Part shown: positions 37,179-46,664 of the stretch, one piece after another
Position numbering within the stretch: position 1 is the stretch's first letter
Layout: each line of letters begins with the position of its first letter
DNA from: Mariluticola halotolerans
Lineage (GTDB): Bacteria > Pseudomonadota > Alphaproteobacteria > Rhizobiales > Devosiaceae
DNA: 64,000 nucleotides
Direction: 5' to 3'
Assembly: GCF_021611515.1 (NCBI RefSeq)
Contig: NZ_CP090960.1
Location: 2,896,001-2,960,000, forward strand
Program-made: the position numbers and the translations under genes
The notes under the pieces: generated by a model
Databases searched by the model: none
Told to the model about the DNA's origin: nothing
What the model saw: only the letters and a program-made list of their open reading frames with translations

Positions 37179-37577
37179 ATGAGCGCCGTATTCGAATTTC
37201 CGGTGCGGGTCTATTACGAAGATACCGATTTTTCCGGCAATGTTTATCACGGGGCCTATGTCAAATTCTTCGAGCGCGGCCGTACCGAATGGTTGCGGGA
37301 TCTCGGGGTGCATCATTTTGAACTGGCCGAGCAGGGGCTGGCCTTTGCCGTGCGGCATATGGAAGTTGATTTCATTCAGGCCGCGCATATCGATGATGCG
37401 CTGGTTGTCACCACTGCGGTCGTCACGATGAGCGGGGCGCGGATTGTGCTTGATCAGGCGATTTATCGCGACGGGGTGCAGTTGGCGGGGGCGCGGGTGA
37501 CGATTGCGGTGATCAATGCGGCGGGGCGGGCGACGCGGATGCCAAAAATACTGCAGGCGCTATTTCGCACCCCTTGA
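37179..37577 (+). CDS. ybgC: Tol-Pal-associated acyl-CoA thioesterase YbgC
   Basis: A 132-residue hot-dog-fold thioesterase. RVYYEDTDFSGNVYHGAYVKFFERGR carries the catalytic Asp (YEDTDFSG) as in 4-hydroxybenzoyl-CoA thioesterases. It heads the tol-pal cluster as usual; a 181-base gap to tolQ suggests tolQ may have its own promoter. Confidence 0.93.
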   Translation: MSAVFEFPVRVYYEDTDFSGNVYHGAYVKFFERGRTEWLRDLGVHHFELAEQGLAFAVRHMEVDFIQAAHIDDALVVTTAVVTMSGARIVLDQAIYRDGVQLAGARVTIAVINAAGRATRMPKILQALFRTP

Positions 37578-37758
37578 ATCGATTATTAACCCTTCATTGA
37601 CCATAATGGGATGAGAGATGGCGCGGGTGCGGTGGAATGCACGGCAATCGGTGGTGTTTCTCTTAAATTTGACAAAATTCGACGCCATGCGACGTATGGG
37701 GCATGGCTAAGGCCGGTTGGCGGTCACGCTGGCGGTCTTGCGGTAAAGGTTGGAATTC

Positions 37759-38469
37759 ATGGAAAGTATGGATGCTGTAAGCGCAGCGGGAGAAGTCGAC
37801 TTCTCGTTGCTGGCGCTGTTTTTTCAGGCGGATTGGGTCGTCAAGCTGGTCATGCTTGGGCTGTTGGGCGCGTCGGTCTGGTCGTGGGCGATCATTATCG
37901 ACAAATCCATGCTGTATAACCGGGCGCGCCGGGCGATGAACCGGTTCGACAAGACCTTCTGGTCCGGCCAGTCGCTTGAAGAATTGTATCAGACGCTGTC
38001 ACAGCGCACCGTGACCGGTCTTGATGCAGTATTCGTTGCAGCGATGAAGGAATGGAAACGCAGTCACGAGCAGAACGCGTCCTCGCCGATCGGCTTGCAG
38101 GCCCGGCTTGAGAAAGTGCTCGATGTTGCCATTGGTCGCGAAAGCGATGTGCTCGAGAAAAATCTCGGTTTTCTGGCAACTGTTGCCTCCGCTTCGCCCT
38201 TTGTGGGCCTGTTCGGCACGGTATGGGGCATCATGAATGCTTTCCAGTCGATCGCCGGTTCCAAAAGCACCAGTCTGGCCGTTGTGGCGCCGGGCATTGC
38301 CGAGGCGCTGTTTGCCACAGCCCTTGGCCTTCTGGCCGCTATTCCCGCAACCATTGCCTATAACAAATTGTCCTCGGATTCAGGCAAGCTGACCGCCCGG
38401 CTGGAGAGTTTTGCAGACGAGTTTTCAACGATCCTGTCACGGCAACTTGAAGCGCGGAGCAAGCGCTGA
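37759..38469 (+). CDS. tolQ: Tol-Pal system proton channel TolQ
   Basis: A 236-residue inner-membrane protein with three spans; the family core FVGLFGTVWGIMNAFQSI and LLAAIPATIAYN is present. With TolR it powers TolA, keeping the outer membrane tied in during division. The ATG at 37759 has an AAAGG site; another ATG at 37768 is possible. Its stop overlaps the tolR start (TGATG). Confidence 0.94.
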   Translation: MESMDAVSAAGEVDFSLLALFFQADWVVKLVMLGLLGASVWSWAIIIDKSMLYNRARRAMNRFDKTFWSGQSLEELYQTLSQRTVTGLDAVFVAAMKEWKRSHEQNASSPIGLQARLEKVLDVAIGRESDVLEKNLGFLATVASASPFVGLFGTVWGIMNAFQSIAGSKSTSLAVVAPGIAEALFATALGLLAAIPATIAYNKLSSDSGKLTARLESFADEFSTILSRQLEARSKR

Positions 38470-38915
38470 TGGGTATGTCCGTTGGAGCCGGTAAAACCGG
38501 ACGCCGCCGGGGCCGCAGAGGCCGTTCCGCGCCCATGTCCGAAATCAACGTCACCCCGATGGTTGACGTCATGCTGGTGCTGTTGATCGTTTTCATGGTC
38601 GCAGCACCCTTGCTGACTGTGGGTGTGCCAATCGATCTGCCCGAGACACAGGCCAAATCGCTCAACACGGAAGCCAAGCCAATCACCGTGTCCGTGACGC
38701 CAGAGGGGCAGGTCTATTTGCTTGAGGATGTGGTGCCAGTGGAAGAACTTGTGGCCCGGATCAACGAGATTGCCGTCAACGGCACCGATGAGCGCATTTA
38801 TGTGCGCGGTGATGCCAGTGCTGGATATGGCACGGTCATGCAGGTCATGGGTGCCCTGTCGGGTGCCGGCTATTCCAAAATCGGTTTGATCACCGAGCAG
38901 GTACAGGGGCAGTGA
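38469..38915 (+). CDS. tolR: Tol-Pal system protein TolR
   Basis: A 148-residue ExbD/TolR protein. After a basic N-terminus comes the single span with the proton-coupling Asp (MVDVMLVLLIVFMVAAPLL), then a periplasmic domain (VPIDLPET...). The GRRGRSAPMSEINVTP block is the classic ExbD signature. Confidence 0.95.
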   Translation: MGMSVGAGKTGRRRGRRGRSAPMSEINVTPMVDVMLVLLIVFMVAAPLLTVGVPIDLPETQAKSLNTEAKPITVSVTPEGQVYLLEDVVPVEELVARINEIAVNGTDERIYVRGDASAGYGTVMQVMGALSGAGYSKIGLITEQVQGQ

Positions 38916-38919
38916 GCCC

Positions 38920-39954
38920 ATGCGCGCGGGATTAACCGCTTCCGCTGTTCTTCATGTGGCGCTGATCGTCGTCGGGGTTGTGGGCCTTCATGGCGGCCAG
39001 CCTCTGGAACCGGAAGAAATCGAATCCATTGCAATCGACCTGGTGCCGGTGGAGGCCTTCTCCAACATTCGCGCCGGCACGCTCGAGAGCGACGTGATCG
39101 AGACAGATGCGCCCTCCGTCGTCGATACGCCGGAGCCGGCGCAGCTGGCCGAGCGCACGGGCAATACCGAGGAAGATCAACCCAAGCCGGAGGTGGCTGA
39201 TACGCCAACCCCGGCACCGACCGTGCAAACAGCACCGGAGCCTGCCGCACGGGTTGAGCCCGAACCGGAACCCCAGCCCGAGCCTGAGCCGGTGGTGATC
39301 CCCGAGCCGCAACCGGAACCAGAGCCTGCCGCTGCGCCTGAGCCGGCCCCGGTTGAGCCGCAGCCTGTTGTGCCCGATCCTGTGCTGGCGGCGACGCCGG
39401 ATGTGAGTGCCGAGCCAAAGGAAGCGGTGCCGCAACCGGTCATCAAGACGGCCTCGATTGACCAGAAGCGGGCCGAGTTCAAACGCAAGCAGGAAGAAGA
39501 AGCCAAACAGCGCGCGGCAGAGCGGGCTAAAGAGCAAGCGGAAAAGGCCAAGGAGGCCGACCGTATTTCCGACATTATAAATGCCGAAGATTCACGCGGT
39601 GGCACAACCGGCACGGGCGGGCAGGCGACAGCGGGCAAACCCACCGGGCAGGCGTCACGATTGACCCAGTCCGAACGGGATGCACTGGCCGCGCAAATGC
39701 GCAAGTGCTGGAACCCGCCGCTGGCGGCCTTGTCGGAGCCGGGTTTGACAGTGCGGCTGATCGTTGATCTCAATCGGGATGGATCAGTTGCGGGCACGCC
39801 GCGTATACTTTCGCAGATCACCTCGCCTCTGGTGCAGACCACGGCGATGGCGGCACAGCGGGCGGTGATGCGGTGCGGGCCTTACCGGCTGGCGGCAGAC
39901 AAATATGACGAATGGAACCAGGTCGATGTTACCTTCGACCCGCGCGATTTGTAA
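38920..39954 (+). CDS. tolA: Tol-Pal system protein TolA
   Basis: A 344-residue periplasm-spanning protein. One N-terminal span (SAVLHVALIVVGVVGL, residues ~8-23), a Pro/Glu-rich stretch (~85-165, low complexity), a charged helix (RAEFKRKQEEEAKQRAAERA), and a C-terminal TonB-like domain (LAAQMRKCWNPPLAAL). The repeats are imperfect EP pairs, unlike the perfect array at 57.48 kb. It follows tolR by four bases. Confidence 0.92.
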   Translation: MRAGLTASAVLHVALIVVGVVGLHGGQPLEPEEIESIAIDLVPVEAFSNIRAGTLESDVIETDAPSVVDTPEPAQLAERTGNTEEDQPKPEVADTPTPAPTVQTAPEPAARVEPEPEPQPEPEPVVIPEPQPEPEPAAAPEPAPVEPQPVVPDPVLAATPDVSAEPKEAVPQPVIKTASIDQKRAEFKRKQEEEAKQRAAERAKEQAEKAKEADRISDIINAEDSRGGTTGTGGQATAGKPTGQASRLTQSERDALAAQMRKCWNPPLAALSEPGLTVRLIVDLNRDGSVAGTPRILSQITSPLVQTTAMAAQRAVMRCGPYRLAADKYDEWNQVDVTFDPRDL

Positions 39955-39995
39955 AAATGACGGCTGAGCCAAGAGGCTGCAGCATGGAGAGACAG

Positions 39996-41306
39996 ATGAA
40001 TTTGATCACACGGCGTACCGCGCTGAAACTGGGTGCCGCAGGCGTTGCAACACTTGCAGCGGCCGGCCCTGCCGCAGCTCTGGTGAAGATCACGGTGACC
40101 GGCGGCGATTTTGTGCCGCTGCCGATTGCCGTGCCGGATTTCGCGTCCTCCGATCCCGCTTTCGGGCGCGAAGTGACCGAGATCGTTCGCGCCAATCTCA
40201 AGCGTTCGGGCCTGTTTTCAATCATTGACCCCGCGTCCCTGCCGCAACAGGTGGGCGATATCAATGCCGCACCGGCCTTTGAAAGCTGGCGCGGGACTGG
40301 GGCCGATGCGCTTGTCATGGGGCAGGTCGACCGGTTGGGGCAGGTGGAATCCTCGGTGCGGGTCTGGGACACGCAGGCCGCCGCGCAGGTGGTTGGCAAA
40401 TCCTATGCAACCGATTCAAGCAGCTACCGGCGCATTGCCCATCAGGTTTCCGACGCCATTTACACCTCGCTGACCGGTGAAGGCGGTTATTTTGATACCC
40501 GCATTGTTTATGTGTCCGAAAGCGGTCCGAAGGCCAATCGCGTCAAGCGTCTGGCGATCATGGATCAGGATGGTGCCAATGTGCAGTATCTGACCCAGGG
40601 TAAAACCCTGGCGCTGACGCCGCGCTTTTCGCCCTCGAGCCAGATGTTGAGCTATATGAGCTTTGACGATGGCAATCCGCAGGTCTACCTGCTCGATCTG
40701 GCCAGTGGCCAGCAGCAGCGTATCGGCTCATTTGGCGAAATGACCTTCTCGCCGCGCTTCTCGCCCGATGGGCGTTCGGTGGTATTTTCTGTCGAGCAGG
40801 GGGGCGCGACCAATCTCTACTCGCTGCCGATCGGCAGCCAGCAGCCGCAGCAATTGACCAGTGGTGCGGCGATCGATACTGGCGCATCCTATTCACCTGA
40901 TGGGGCTCGGATCGTTTTTGAATCCGATCGCGGCGGTTCGCAGCAGATTTACATGATGGGCGCCTCAGGTGGCGGGGCACAGCGCATTTCCTATGGCGAT
41001 GGTGCCTATTCAACCCCGGTCTGGTCGCCCAAGGGCGATCTGATTGCCTTTACCAAGCAACAGGGCGGACAGTTTCATATTGGCACGATGCAGCCGGATG
41101 GCTCCGGGGAGCGGGTTCTGGTCTCCAGTTACCATGCCGAGGGGCCGACCTGGGCACCCAATGGCCGGGTGATGATGTTCTTTAAAGACCCCGGCGGCAA
41201 TGACGGCCCGCGGCTTTATTCCGTTGATATCTGGGGCCGGAACGAGCAGCAGATATCAACCGAAACCTTCGCATCGGACCCGGCGTGGTCGCCTTTGCTT
41301 ACCTGA
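39996..41306 (+). CDS. tolB: Tol-Pal beta-propeller protein TolB with a Tat-type signal
   Basis: A 436-residue periplasmic protein: an N-terminal domain then a six-bladed propeller (repeated ALTPRFSP, FSPRFSPDG, YSPDGARI, WSPKGDLI). The ATG at 39996 has a GGAGA site. The leader is MNLITRRTALKLGAAG, a twin-arginine motif (RRTALK), which would route it through Tat rather than Sec. Earlier in-frame ATGs exist but give a poorer leader. Confidence 0.93.
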   Translation: MNLITRRTALKLGAAGVATLAAAGPAAALVKITVTGGDFVPLPIAVPDFASSDPAFGREVTEIVRANLKRSGLFSIIDPASLPQQVGDINAAPAFESWRGTGADALVMGQVDRLGQVESSVRVWDTQAAAQVVGKSYATDSSSYRRIAHQVSDAIYTSLTGEGGYFDTRIVYVSESGPKANRVKRLAIMDQDGANVQYLTQGKTLALTPRFSPSSQMLSYMSFDDGNPQVYLLDLASGQQQRIGSFGEMTFSPRFSPDGRSVVFSVEQGGATNLYSLPIGSQQPQQLTSGAAIDTGASYSPDGARIVFESDRGGSQQIYMMGASGGGAQRISYGDGAYSTPVWSPKGDLIAFTKQQGGQFHIGTMQPDGSGERVLVSSYHAEGPTWAPNGRVMMFFKDPGGNDGPRLYSVDIWGRNEQQISTETFASDPAWSPLLT

Positions 41307-41461
41307 GCGCACAACCTTGGGGCAAACGAGGTGGAAAACTGCGGAATTTGCCCCAATTCGGACAGATTGACCCGCGATTAACCATAATCAGCAACGGGGG
41401 CTTAAGATAACGCATGGTAAATACTGCAGCTAAATTTCTCTTCTCTTGGAGTACTCATTCA

Positions 41462-41947
41462 ATGCGTTATGTGGCGCCTACCTTAACTTTCCTGCGTAGC
41501 CTGGCGCTGGTGGCACTTGTGGTCACCGTTGCCGCTTGTGCGCGCAATCCGGCAGACAGTGCCAATGGCGGTATCGGCGGCAACGCCACGCCGGGCAGCC
41601 AGCAGGAATTCCTGGTGGCCGTTGGCGACCGTGTGTTCTTTGAAACCGATTCCTCGGTGGTGACTGCCGAGGGGCAGGCAACGCTCGACAAGCAGGCCGC
41701 ATGGCTGAGCCGTTATTCCCAGTACCGTGTGATGATCGAGGGTCATGCCGATGAACGCGGCACCCGCGAATACAATATCGCGCTTGGGGCCCGTCGTGCT
41801 GCTGCCGTGGTCAACTATCTGGTCAGCCGGGGCGTAAACCAGTCGCGGATTTCTTCCAAATCCTTCGGCAAGGAACGGCCGGTGGCCATTTGTAACGATA
41901 TTTCATGCTGGTCGCAGAACCGACGTGCGGTGACCGTCATCAACTAA
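41462..41947 (+). CDS. pal: Peptidoglycan-associated lipoprotein Pal
   Basis: A 161-residue outer-membrane lipoprotein. The signal peptide ends in the lipobox VAAC (Cys ~26). The OmpA-like domain has IEGHADERGTREYNIALGARRA, the peptidoglycan-binding core. The ATG at 41462 has a GGAG site at a somewhat long distance. TTAACCAT, a CtrA-like half-site, lies 77 bases upstream. Confidence 0.94.
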   Translation: MRYVAPTLTFLRSLALVALVVTVAACARNPADSANGGIGGNATPGSQQEFLVAVGDRVFFETDSSVVTAEGQATLDKQAAWLSRYSQYRVMIEGHADERGTREYNIALGARRAAAVVNYLVSRGVNQSRISSKSFGKERPVAICNDISCWSQNRRAVTVIN

Positions 41948-42096
41948 TCCGGTTCAAGTTAACTGGAGGCAATAGCGCCGGGTATCACTTTGTGGTCCCG
42001 GCGCTTTCTTTTGACCAAATTGCATCTTATCTTTGTGCAGCATGTAATGCGGCCGCTTCAAAAGGCGGCACAGGAATTGGAGACAAGGACGTGCAA

Positions 42097-43170
42097 ATGA
42101 ATTTCTTGAAAAGCCCCCGGCGCCTACGCGTCGGGATTGCGGGGATGCTGCTGGCGCTTGTATCGACCAGCGCTATCCCGGCCGCCAACCCTGTCAGCGA
42201 TGCTGCGCGCGTGGAAAGCCTTGGCATCGCGGCGCAACAGTTGCAGCGTCAGGTTGATGATCTGGGTCTGGCCCTCAACAGTTTCGCGCCCGTTCCGCGC
42301 GCAGATATTGGCGCGGAAAAGCCGATCCTTGTGGCACAATCGAGCCGTGATGTTGCCTCGATCAATGTGCGGCTGGGGCAGCTGGAAGAGCAGATCCGGA
42401 TCTTGACCGGTCAGGTCGAGGGCCTGCAATTTCAGATGACCCAGATGCAGACGCTGATCGAGCGGATGCAGGAAGATTATGAATTCCGTTTCCAGCAGCT
42501 GGAGGGCACCCCCTCGGGAAAAACTGAGGCGGCACCCCAATCCGGTAGCGATATGCTTTCCGGCGGGTTGCCGCAGAACCAGGATTTCATGTCGCCGGAC
42601 AGTCTCGATCTCACAGGCCCCGACATGCTTGACCTTGAAGCACCTGAAACGGCTTTCGATCATCTGGTGGATGGGGATGTGCTGGGCGCACCGGAGCGCA
42701 CATTGGGCACGTTGTCGGGCGATGACCTTCGATTGGAAGGGCAGCCGCTTGACCTGAATTTTGGTGACGGGGGTCTTGTCACCGAAAGAGACGCCAATGC
42801 ACAATATCAGGCAGGCTATGACGCGGTTGTGCGGGGCGACTATGCTTTTGCTGAAGATCAGTTCCGGCAATTTATCGGCTTGTTTCCGGATCACCCAAGA
42901 GCGCCTGATGCCACCAACTGGCTGGGTGAAGCGCTGATTTTGCGCGGCGCGCATGACGAGGCGGCGGATATTCTTCTGACCGGCTTCCAGTCGTATCCCA
43001 CGTCTCAGCGGGCACCGGATTTGTTGCTCAAGCTGGGGGTGGCGCTTGCCGGTGCCGGTGAACATGATACGGCCTGCCGTACTTTTGGCGAGGTGCAACG
43101 GCGCTTTCCCAATGTTTCGGCCAGCTTTAATGCGCGGTTGAGCGACGAAATGGGCAAGGCTCAGTGCTAA
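42097..43170 (+). CDS. ybgF: Tol-Pal system TPR protein YbgF/CpoB
   Basis: A 357-residue periplasmic protein. Signal peptide (GMLLALVSTSAIPAA), a coiled coil (SINVRLGQLEEQIRILTGQVEGLQFQM), a variable linker, and C-terminal TPRs (AQYQAGYDAVVRGDYAFAEDQF). A GTG at 42091 is an alternative start with better spacing to GGAG. It overlaps tilS by seven bases. Confidence 0.88.
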   Translation: MNFLKSPRRLRVGIAGMLLALVSTSAIPAANPVSDAARVESLGIAAQQLQRQVDDLGLALNSFAPVPRADIGAEKPILVAQSSRDVASINVRLGQLEEQIRILTGQVEGLQFQMTQMQTLIERMQEDYEFRFQQLEGTPSGKTEAAPQSGSDMLSGGLPQNQDFMSPDSLDLTGPDMLDLEAPETAFDHLVDGDVLGAPERTLGTLSGDDLRLEGQPLDLNFGDGGLVTERDANAQYQAGYDAVVRGDYAFAEDQFRQFIGLFPDHPRAPDATNWLGEALILRGAHDEAADILLTGFQSYPTSQRAPDLLLKLGVALAGAGEHDTACRTFGEVQRRFPNVSASFNARLSDEMGKAQC

Positions 43171-44441
43171 CTCCCATTCATCGGGATGAAGATTTGCTGG
43201 ATGTGGCGGCACTGTTTGCGCCATTGGCGGACTACCGGCATGTCGGCATTGCTGTGTCCGGCGGCCCCGACAGTCTGGCCCTCATGTTGTTGGCGACGAA
43301 ATGGGCCGCACAGGCGGCGGCGCCCGTACGGCTTGTTGTTTATACCGTTGACCACGGCCTGCGTCCAGAAGCGGCGGCCGAGACGACCTTTGTTGCCGAT
43401 ATTGCGGCAAAGGCCGGTCTCAAGGTTCGTGTTCTGCGCTGGGAAGGCGACAAGCCGAAAAGCGGTTTGCAGGCTGCGGCGCGGCAAGCCCGGTACCGTC
43501 TGATCGGATCGGCCATGGCTGAGGATGGTGTCGAGGTGCTGATGACCGGGCATCATGCGCATGATCAGGCGGAGACGGTGCTAATGCGTCTGGCGCATGG
43601 GAGCGGGCTCACCGGGCTCGGGGCGATGGGGCCGTTCGGCATGGTCGAGGGTGTGCGCGTTTTCCGCCCCTTACTGGGGGTTGAACCCCGGTCATTGCAT
43701 GCGCCGGTCAGCGCGGCCGGGATTTCGGCCATTGCCGATCCTTCCAACACAAATGCGGATTTTGAGCGGGTGCGCTGGCGGGATGCGCTGCCGGTCCTGT
43801 CCGGGCTTGGGCTTGATGCGGGGCGGTTTGCCTTGTTCTCAAAGCGGGCACGGCGCGCGGATCAGGCATTGCAACAAATGGCGCAGGAAGCGTTTTCCAA
43901 TATTGGCGTGAGCGATGGCTTCGGGGTTATCCGCATCGATCGTCCCGCCTTTGCGGCATTGGCGGGGGAATTGCAGGTGCGCGTGATGCGCATGGCGTTG
44001 AATGCCGCCGGGGGTGCGCAAAAACCATTCGGATTGCAGCAGGTCGAAGCGCTGGTTGACCGTTTTGCTGATCCGCAATCGACCGCACAGGTAACATTGA
44101 TGGGATGCGCCATCACCTGTGCGCCACTGGAGCTGTTGTTTTTGCGCGAACCCATGCGGGTGTCGCAGGTCGTGCAACAGCTTGGCCCCGGGGAACGTCT
44201 GCGCTGGGACCGGCGGTTTGACATCGTCAATGGTCCTGCCGGTTCAATCGATATCCGTGCCGGCGCGGATATTACCCGGCAGCAGGCGGAGACGGTGCTT
44301 GGGCAAGCCGTGCCCGTGCCAATGGCCGCGATCCATGCCGCACCTGTGGTGCGCCGCGAGAACGGCGACATTGTCGCGATTGGTGCCGTGGCGCTCGACC
44401 ACACCCTGAACCTCCGGTTTGTGGGTGCGTTGGCGGGGTGA
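43164..44441 (+). CDS. tilS: tRNA(Ile)-lysidine synthetase
   Basis: A 425-residue PP-loop enzyme that puts lysidine on the wobble base of the AUA-reading tRNA(Ile). The P-loop SGGPDS and the block TGHHAHDQAETVLMRLAHGSG are family signatures. The start is GTG inside the ybgF stop region. It precedes ftsH, as in many bacteria. Confidence 0.93.
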   Translation: MLTPIHRDEDLLDVAALFAPLADYRHVGIAVSGGPDSLALMLLATKWAAQAAAPVRLVVYTVDHGLRPEAAAETTFVADIAAKAGLKVRVLRWEGDKPKSGLQAAARQARYRLIGSAMAEDGVEVLMTGHHAHDQAETVLMRLAHGSGLTGLGAMGPFGMVEGVRVFRPLLGVEPRSLHAPVSAAGISAIADPSNTNADFERVRWRDALPVLSGLGLDAGRFALFSKRARRADQALQQMAQEAFSNIGVSDGFGVIRIDRPAFAALAGELQVRVMRMALNAAGGAQKPFGLQQVEALVDRFADPQSTAQVTLMGCAITCAPLELLFLREPMRVSQVVQQLGPGERLRWDRRFDIVNGPAGSIDIRAGADITRQQAETVLGQAVPVPMAAIHAAPVVRRENGDIVAIGAVALDHTLNLRFVGALAG

Positions 44442-44575
44442 GTGGCAGAAAATGCCCGAAATGTGAAAATCGGTTAGTCATGCGTCAATAGCTGCCCTTG
44501 TATCGCCTTACTGAGCGCCTTACATTCGAGGCTGACCGCCGGATATCCCGTTCCGGCCTTCCAGGAAAAAAATTA

Positions 44576-46507
44576 ATGAACGGCAATTTCCGTAACTTCG
44601 CCATTTGGCTCGTAATCTTGTTCATGCTGATGGGCTTGTTTTCTGTATTCCAGTCGTCCACGCGGTCGGTGTCGGTCACGGACAGGAACTACAGCCAGTT
44701 CATCTCTGATGTGGACACCGGCAAGGTTTCCCAGGTGACAATCGTTGAAAACGTTGTGTCTGGCACTTTGGCCGATGGCACACAGTTTGAAACAGTGCTG
44801 CCTGAAGGCGCGGATGTGGTGAGCCGGCTTGAGTCGCGGGGCGTGCAGATCACGGCGAAAGAGCCTGAATCCAGCCCGTTCTGGACGATCCTTCTTTCTT
44901 CCTGGTTGCCGTTCATCGTCATCATTGGTGTCTGGTTCTTCTTCATCCGGCAGATGCAGGGTGGCGGACGTGGCGGCGCAATGGGCTTTGGAAAATCGCG
45001 GGCAAAACTGCTGACTGAAACTCAGGGCAAAGTCACGTTTGAAGATGTGGCTGGTGTGGATGAGGCCAAGCAGGACCTTGAGGAAATCGTTGAATTCCTG
45101 CGTGACCCCGGCAAGTTCCAGCGTCTGGGTGGCCGTATTCCGCGCGGTGTGCTGCTTGTTGGCCCGCCGGGTACCGGTAAAACGCTTTTGGCGCGCTCGG
45201 TTGCGGGCGAGGCCAATGTGCCGTTCTTCACCATTTCCGGTTCCGACTTTGTGGAAATGTTTGTGGGTGTCGGTGCGTCGCGCGTACGTGACATGTTTGA
45301 ACAGGCGAAAAAGAACGCGCCCTGCATCATCTTTATTGACGAAATCGATGCTGTCGGCCGTCAGCGCGGTGCCGGTCTCGGTGGCGGCAATGACGAGCGC
45401 GAGCAGACCCTCAACCAGTTGCTGGTTGAGATGGATGGTTTTGAGGCCAATGAAGGCGTCATCCTGATTGCTGCAACCAACCGTCCTGACGTTCTTGATC
45501 CGGCGCTGCTGCGCCCGGGCCGCTTTGACCGTCAGGTCGTCGTGCCCAATCCCGATGTGTCGGGCCGTGAAAAGGTCCTCAAAGTGCATGTGCGCAAGGT
45601 GCCGCTGGCCCCTGATGTTGATCTCAAGGTTCTGGCGCGCGGTACCCCCGGTTTCTCCGGTGCCGATTTGATGAACCTCGTCAACGAAGCGGCCTTGCTG
45701 GCGGCACGGCGCAACAAGCGCTTTGTCACCCATGCCGAGTTCGAGGATGCCAAGGACAAGATCATGATGGGTGCCGAACGGCGCACCCTTGCCATGACTG
45801 ATGATGAAAAGAAGCTGACGGCCTATCATGAGGCCGGCCACGCGCTGATCGCATTGATGGTCACCGGTATTGATCCCATTCACAAGGCGACGATCATCCC
45901 GCGTGGCCGCGCGCTGGGCATGGTGATGACCCTGCCCGAAAATGACAACTACTCGTTCAGCCGTGAAAAGGCGCTGTCGCGTCTGGTCATGCTGTTCGGT
46001 GGGCGTGAGGCTGAAATCTATAAATTCGGTCCCGAAAAAGTCACCAGCGGTGCCTCAGGCGATATCCAGATGGCGACCAGCCTTGCCCGTTCCATGGTAA
46101 TGGAATGGGGCATGTCCGAGCGGCTGGGCCGGGTGCGCTACAAAGCCAATGAACAGGAAGTGTTCCTTGGTCATTCCGTCACACAGTCCAACCATATGTC
46201 CGACGAGACCGCCAAGGTCATCGACGAGGAAGTGCGCAAGCTGATCGAGGAGGGCGAACATTCTGCCCGCAAACTGATCACCGAGAATGCGGACAAGTTC
46301 GAAGCTATCGCTCAGGCCCTGCTTGAATATGAAACGCTGACGGGCGATGAATTGCGGGCGCTGATGGAAGGCAAACCGCCGATCCGTCCCGATGACACGG
46401 ATGTTTCCGCACCCAAATCAACTGGCGTGCCCAAGGCTGGCAAGTCTGCCAAGAAGAAGCCGGGTCCGGAAACGGATGGTGGCATGGAGCCGCAGCCTGA
46501 GGGTTGA
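44576..46507 (+). CDS. ftsH: ATP-dependent zinc metalloprotease FtsH
   Basis: A 643-residue membrane AAA+ protease that degrades membrane and regulatory proteins. Two spans (residues ~7-27 and ~105-125), Walker A GPPGTGKT (~195), SRH region and the zinc motif HEAGH at about 417-421. The ATG at 44576 has an AGGA site. The C-terminal tail is low in complexity ([18 protein letters not shown]). Ends at a terminator. Confidence 0.96.
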   Translation: MNGNFRNFAIWLVILFMLMGLFSVFQSSTRSVSVTDRNYSQFISDVDTGKVSQVTIVENVVSGTLADGTQFETVLPEGADVVSRLESRGVQITAKEPESSPFWTILLSSWLPFIVIIGVWFFFIRQMQGGGRGGAMGFGKSRAKLLTETQGKVTFEDVAGVDEAKQDLEEIVEFLRDPGKFQRLGGRIPRGVLLVGPPGTGKTLLARSVAGEANVPFFTISGSDFVEMFVGVGASRVRDMFEQAKKNAPCIIFIDEIDAVGRQRGAGLGGGNDEREQTLNQLLVEMDGFEANEGVILIAATNRPDVLDPALLRPGRFDRQVVVPNPDVSGREKVLKVHVRKVPLAPDVDLKVLARGTPGFSGADLMNLVNEAALLAARRNKRFVTHAEFEDAKDKIMMGAERRTLAMTDDEKKLTAYHEAGHALIALMVTGIDPIHKATIIPRGRALGMVMTLPENDNYSFSREKALSRLVMLFGGREAEIYKFGPEKVTSGASGDIQMATSLARSMVMEWGMSERLGRVRYKANEQEVFLGHSVTQSNHMSDETAKVIDEEVRKLIEEGEHSARKLITENADKFEAIAQALLEYETLTGDELRALMEGKPPIRPDDTDVSAPKSTGVPKAGKSAKKKPGPETDGGMEPQPEG

Positions 46508-46527
46508 GCTGATTTTATAAAAAGTGG

Positions 46528-46552
46528 AAAAGCCGCCCTCGGGCGGCTTTTT
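46528..46552 (+). terminator. Rho-independent terminator of ftsH
   Basis: AAAAGCCGCCC and GGGCGGCTTTTT flank a two-base loop 20 bases after the ftsH stop. Confidence 0.88.
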
Positions 46553-46664
46553 GCCATTTCGTGGGTATAGCTTTGGGCGTTAACCGTGTTCGTTAAAGCG
46601 TTCATTGCTTTCGTGTGATTTATTACAAATACCAACCAAATTACTGCAGCTGAGGGTGCTCGAG

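Noticed and set aside
39252-39342. EP repeats in tolA as a variable repeat
   Set aside because: The codons are degenerate and not a perfect tandem array.
46580-46596. TTAA-N9-TTAA upstream of glmM as a CtrA box
   Set aside because: The spacer is nine bases; CtrA needs seven.
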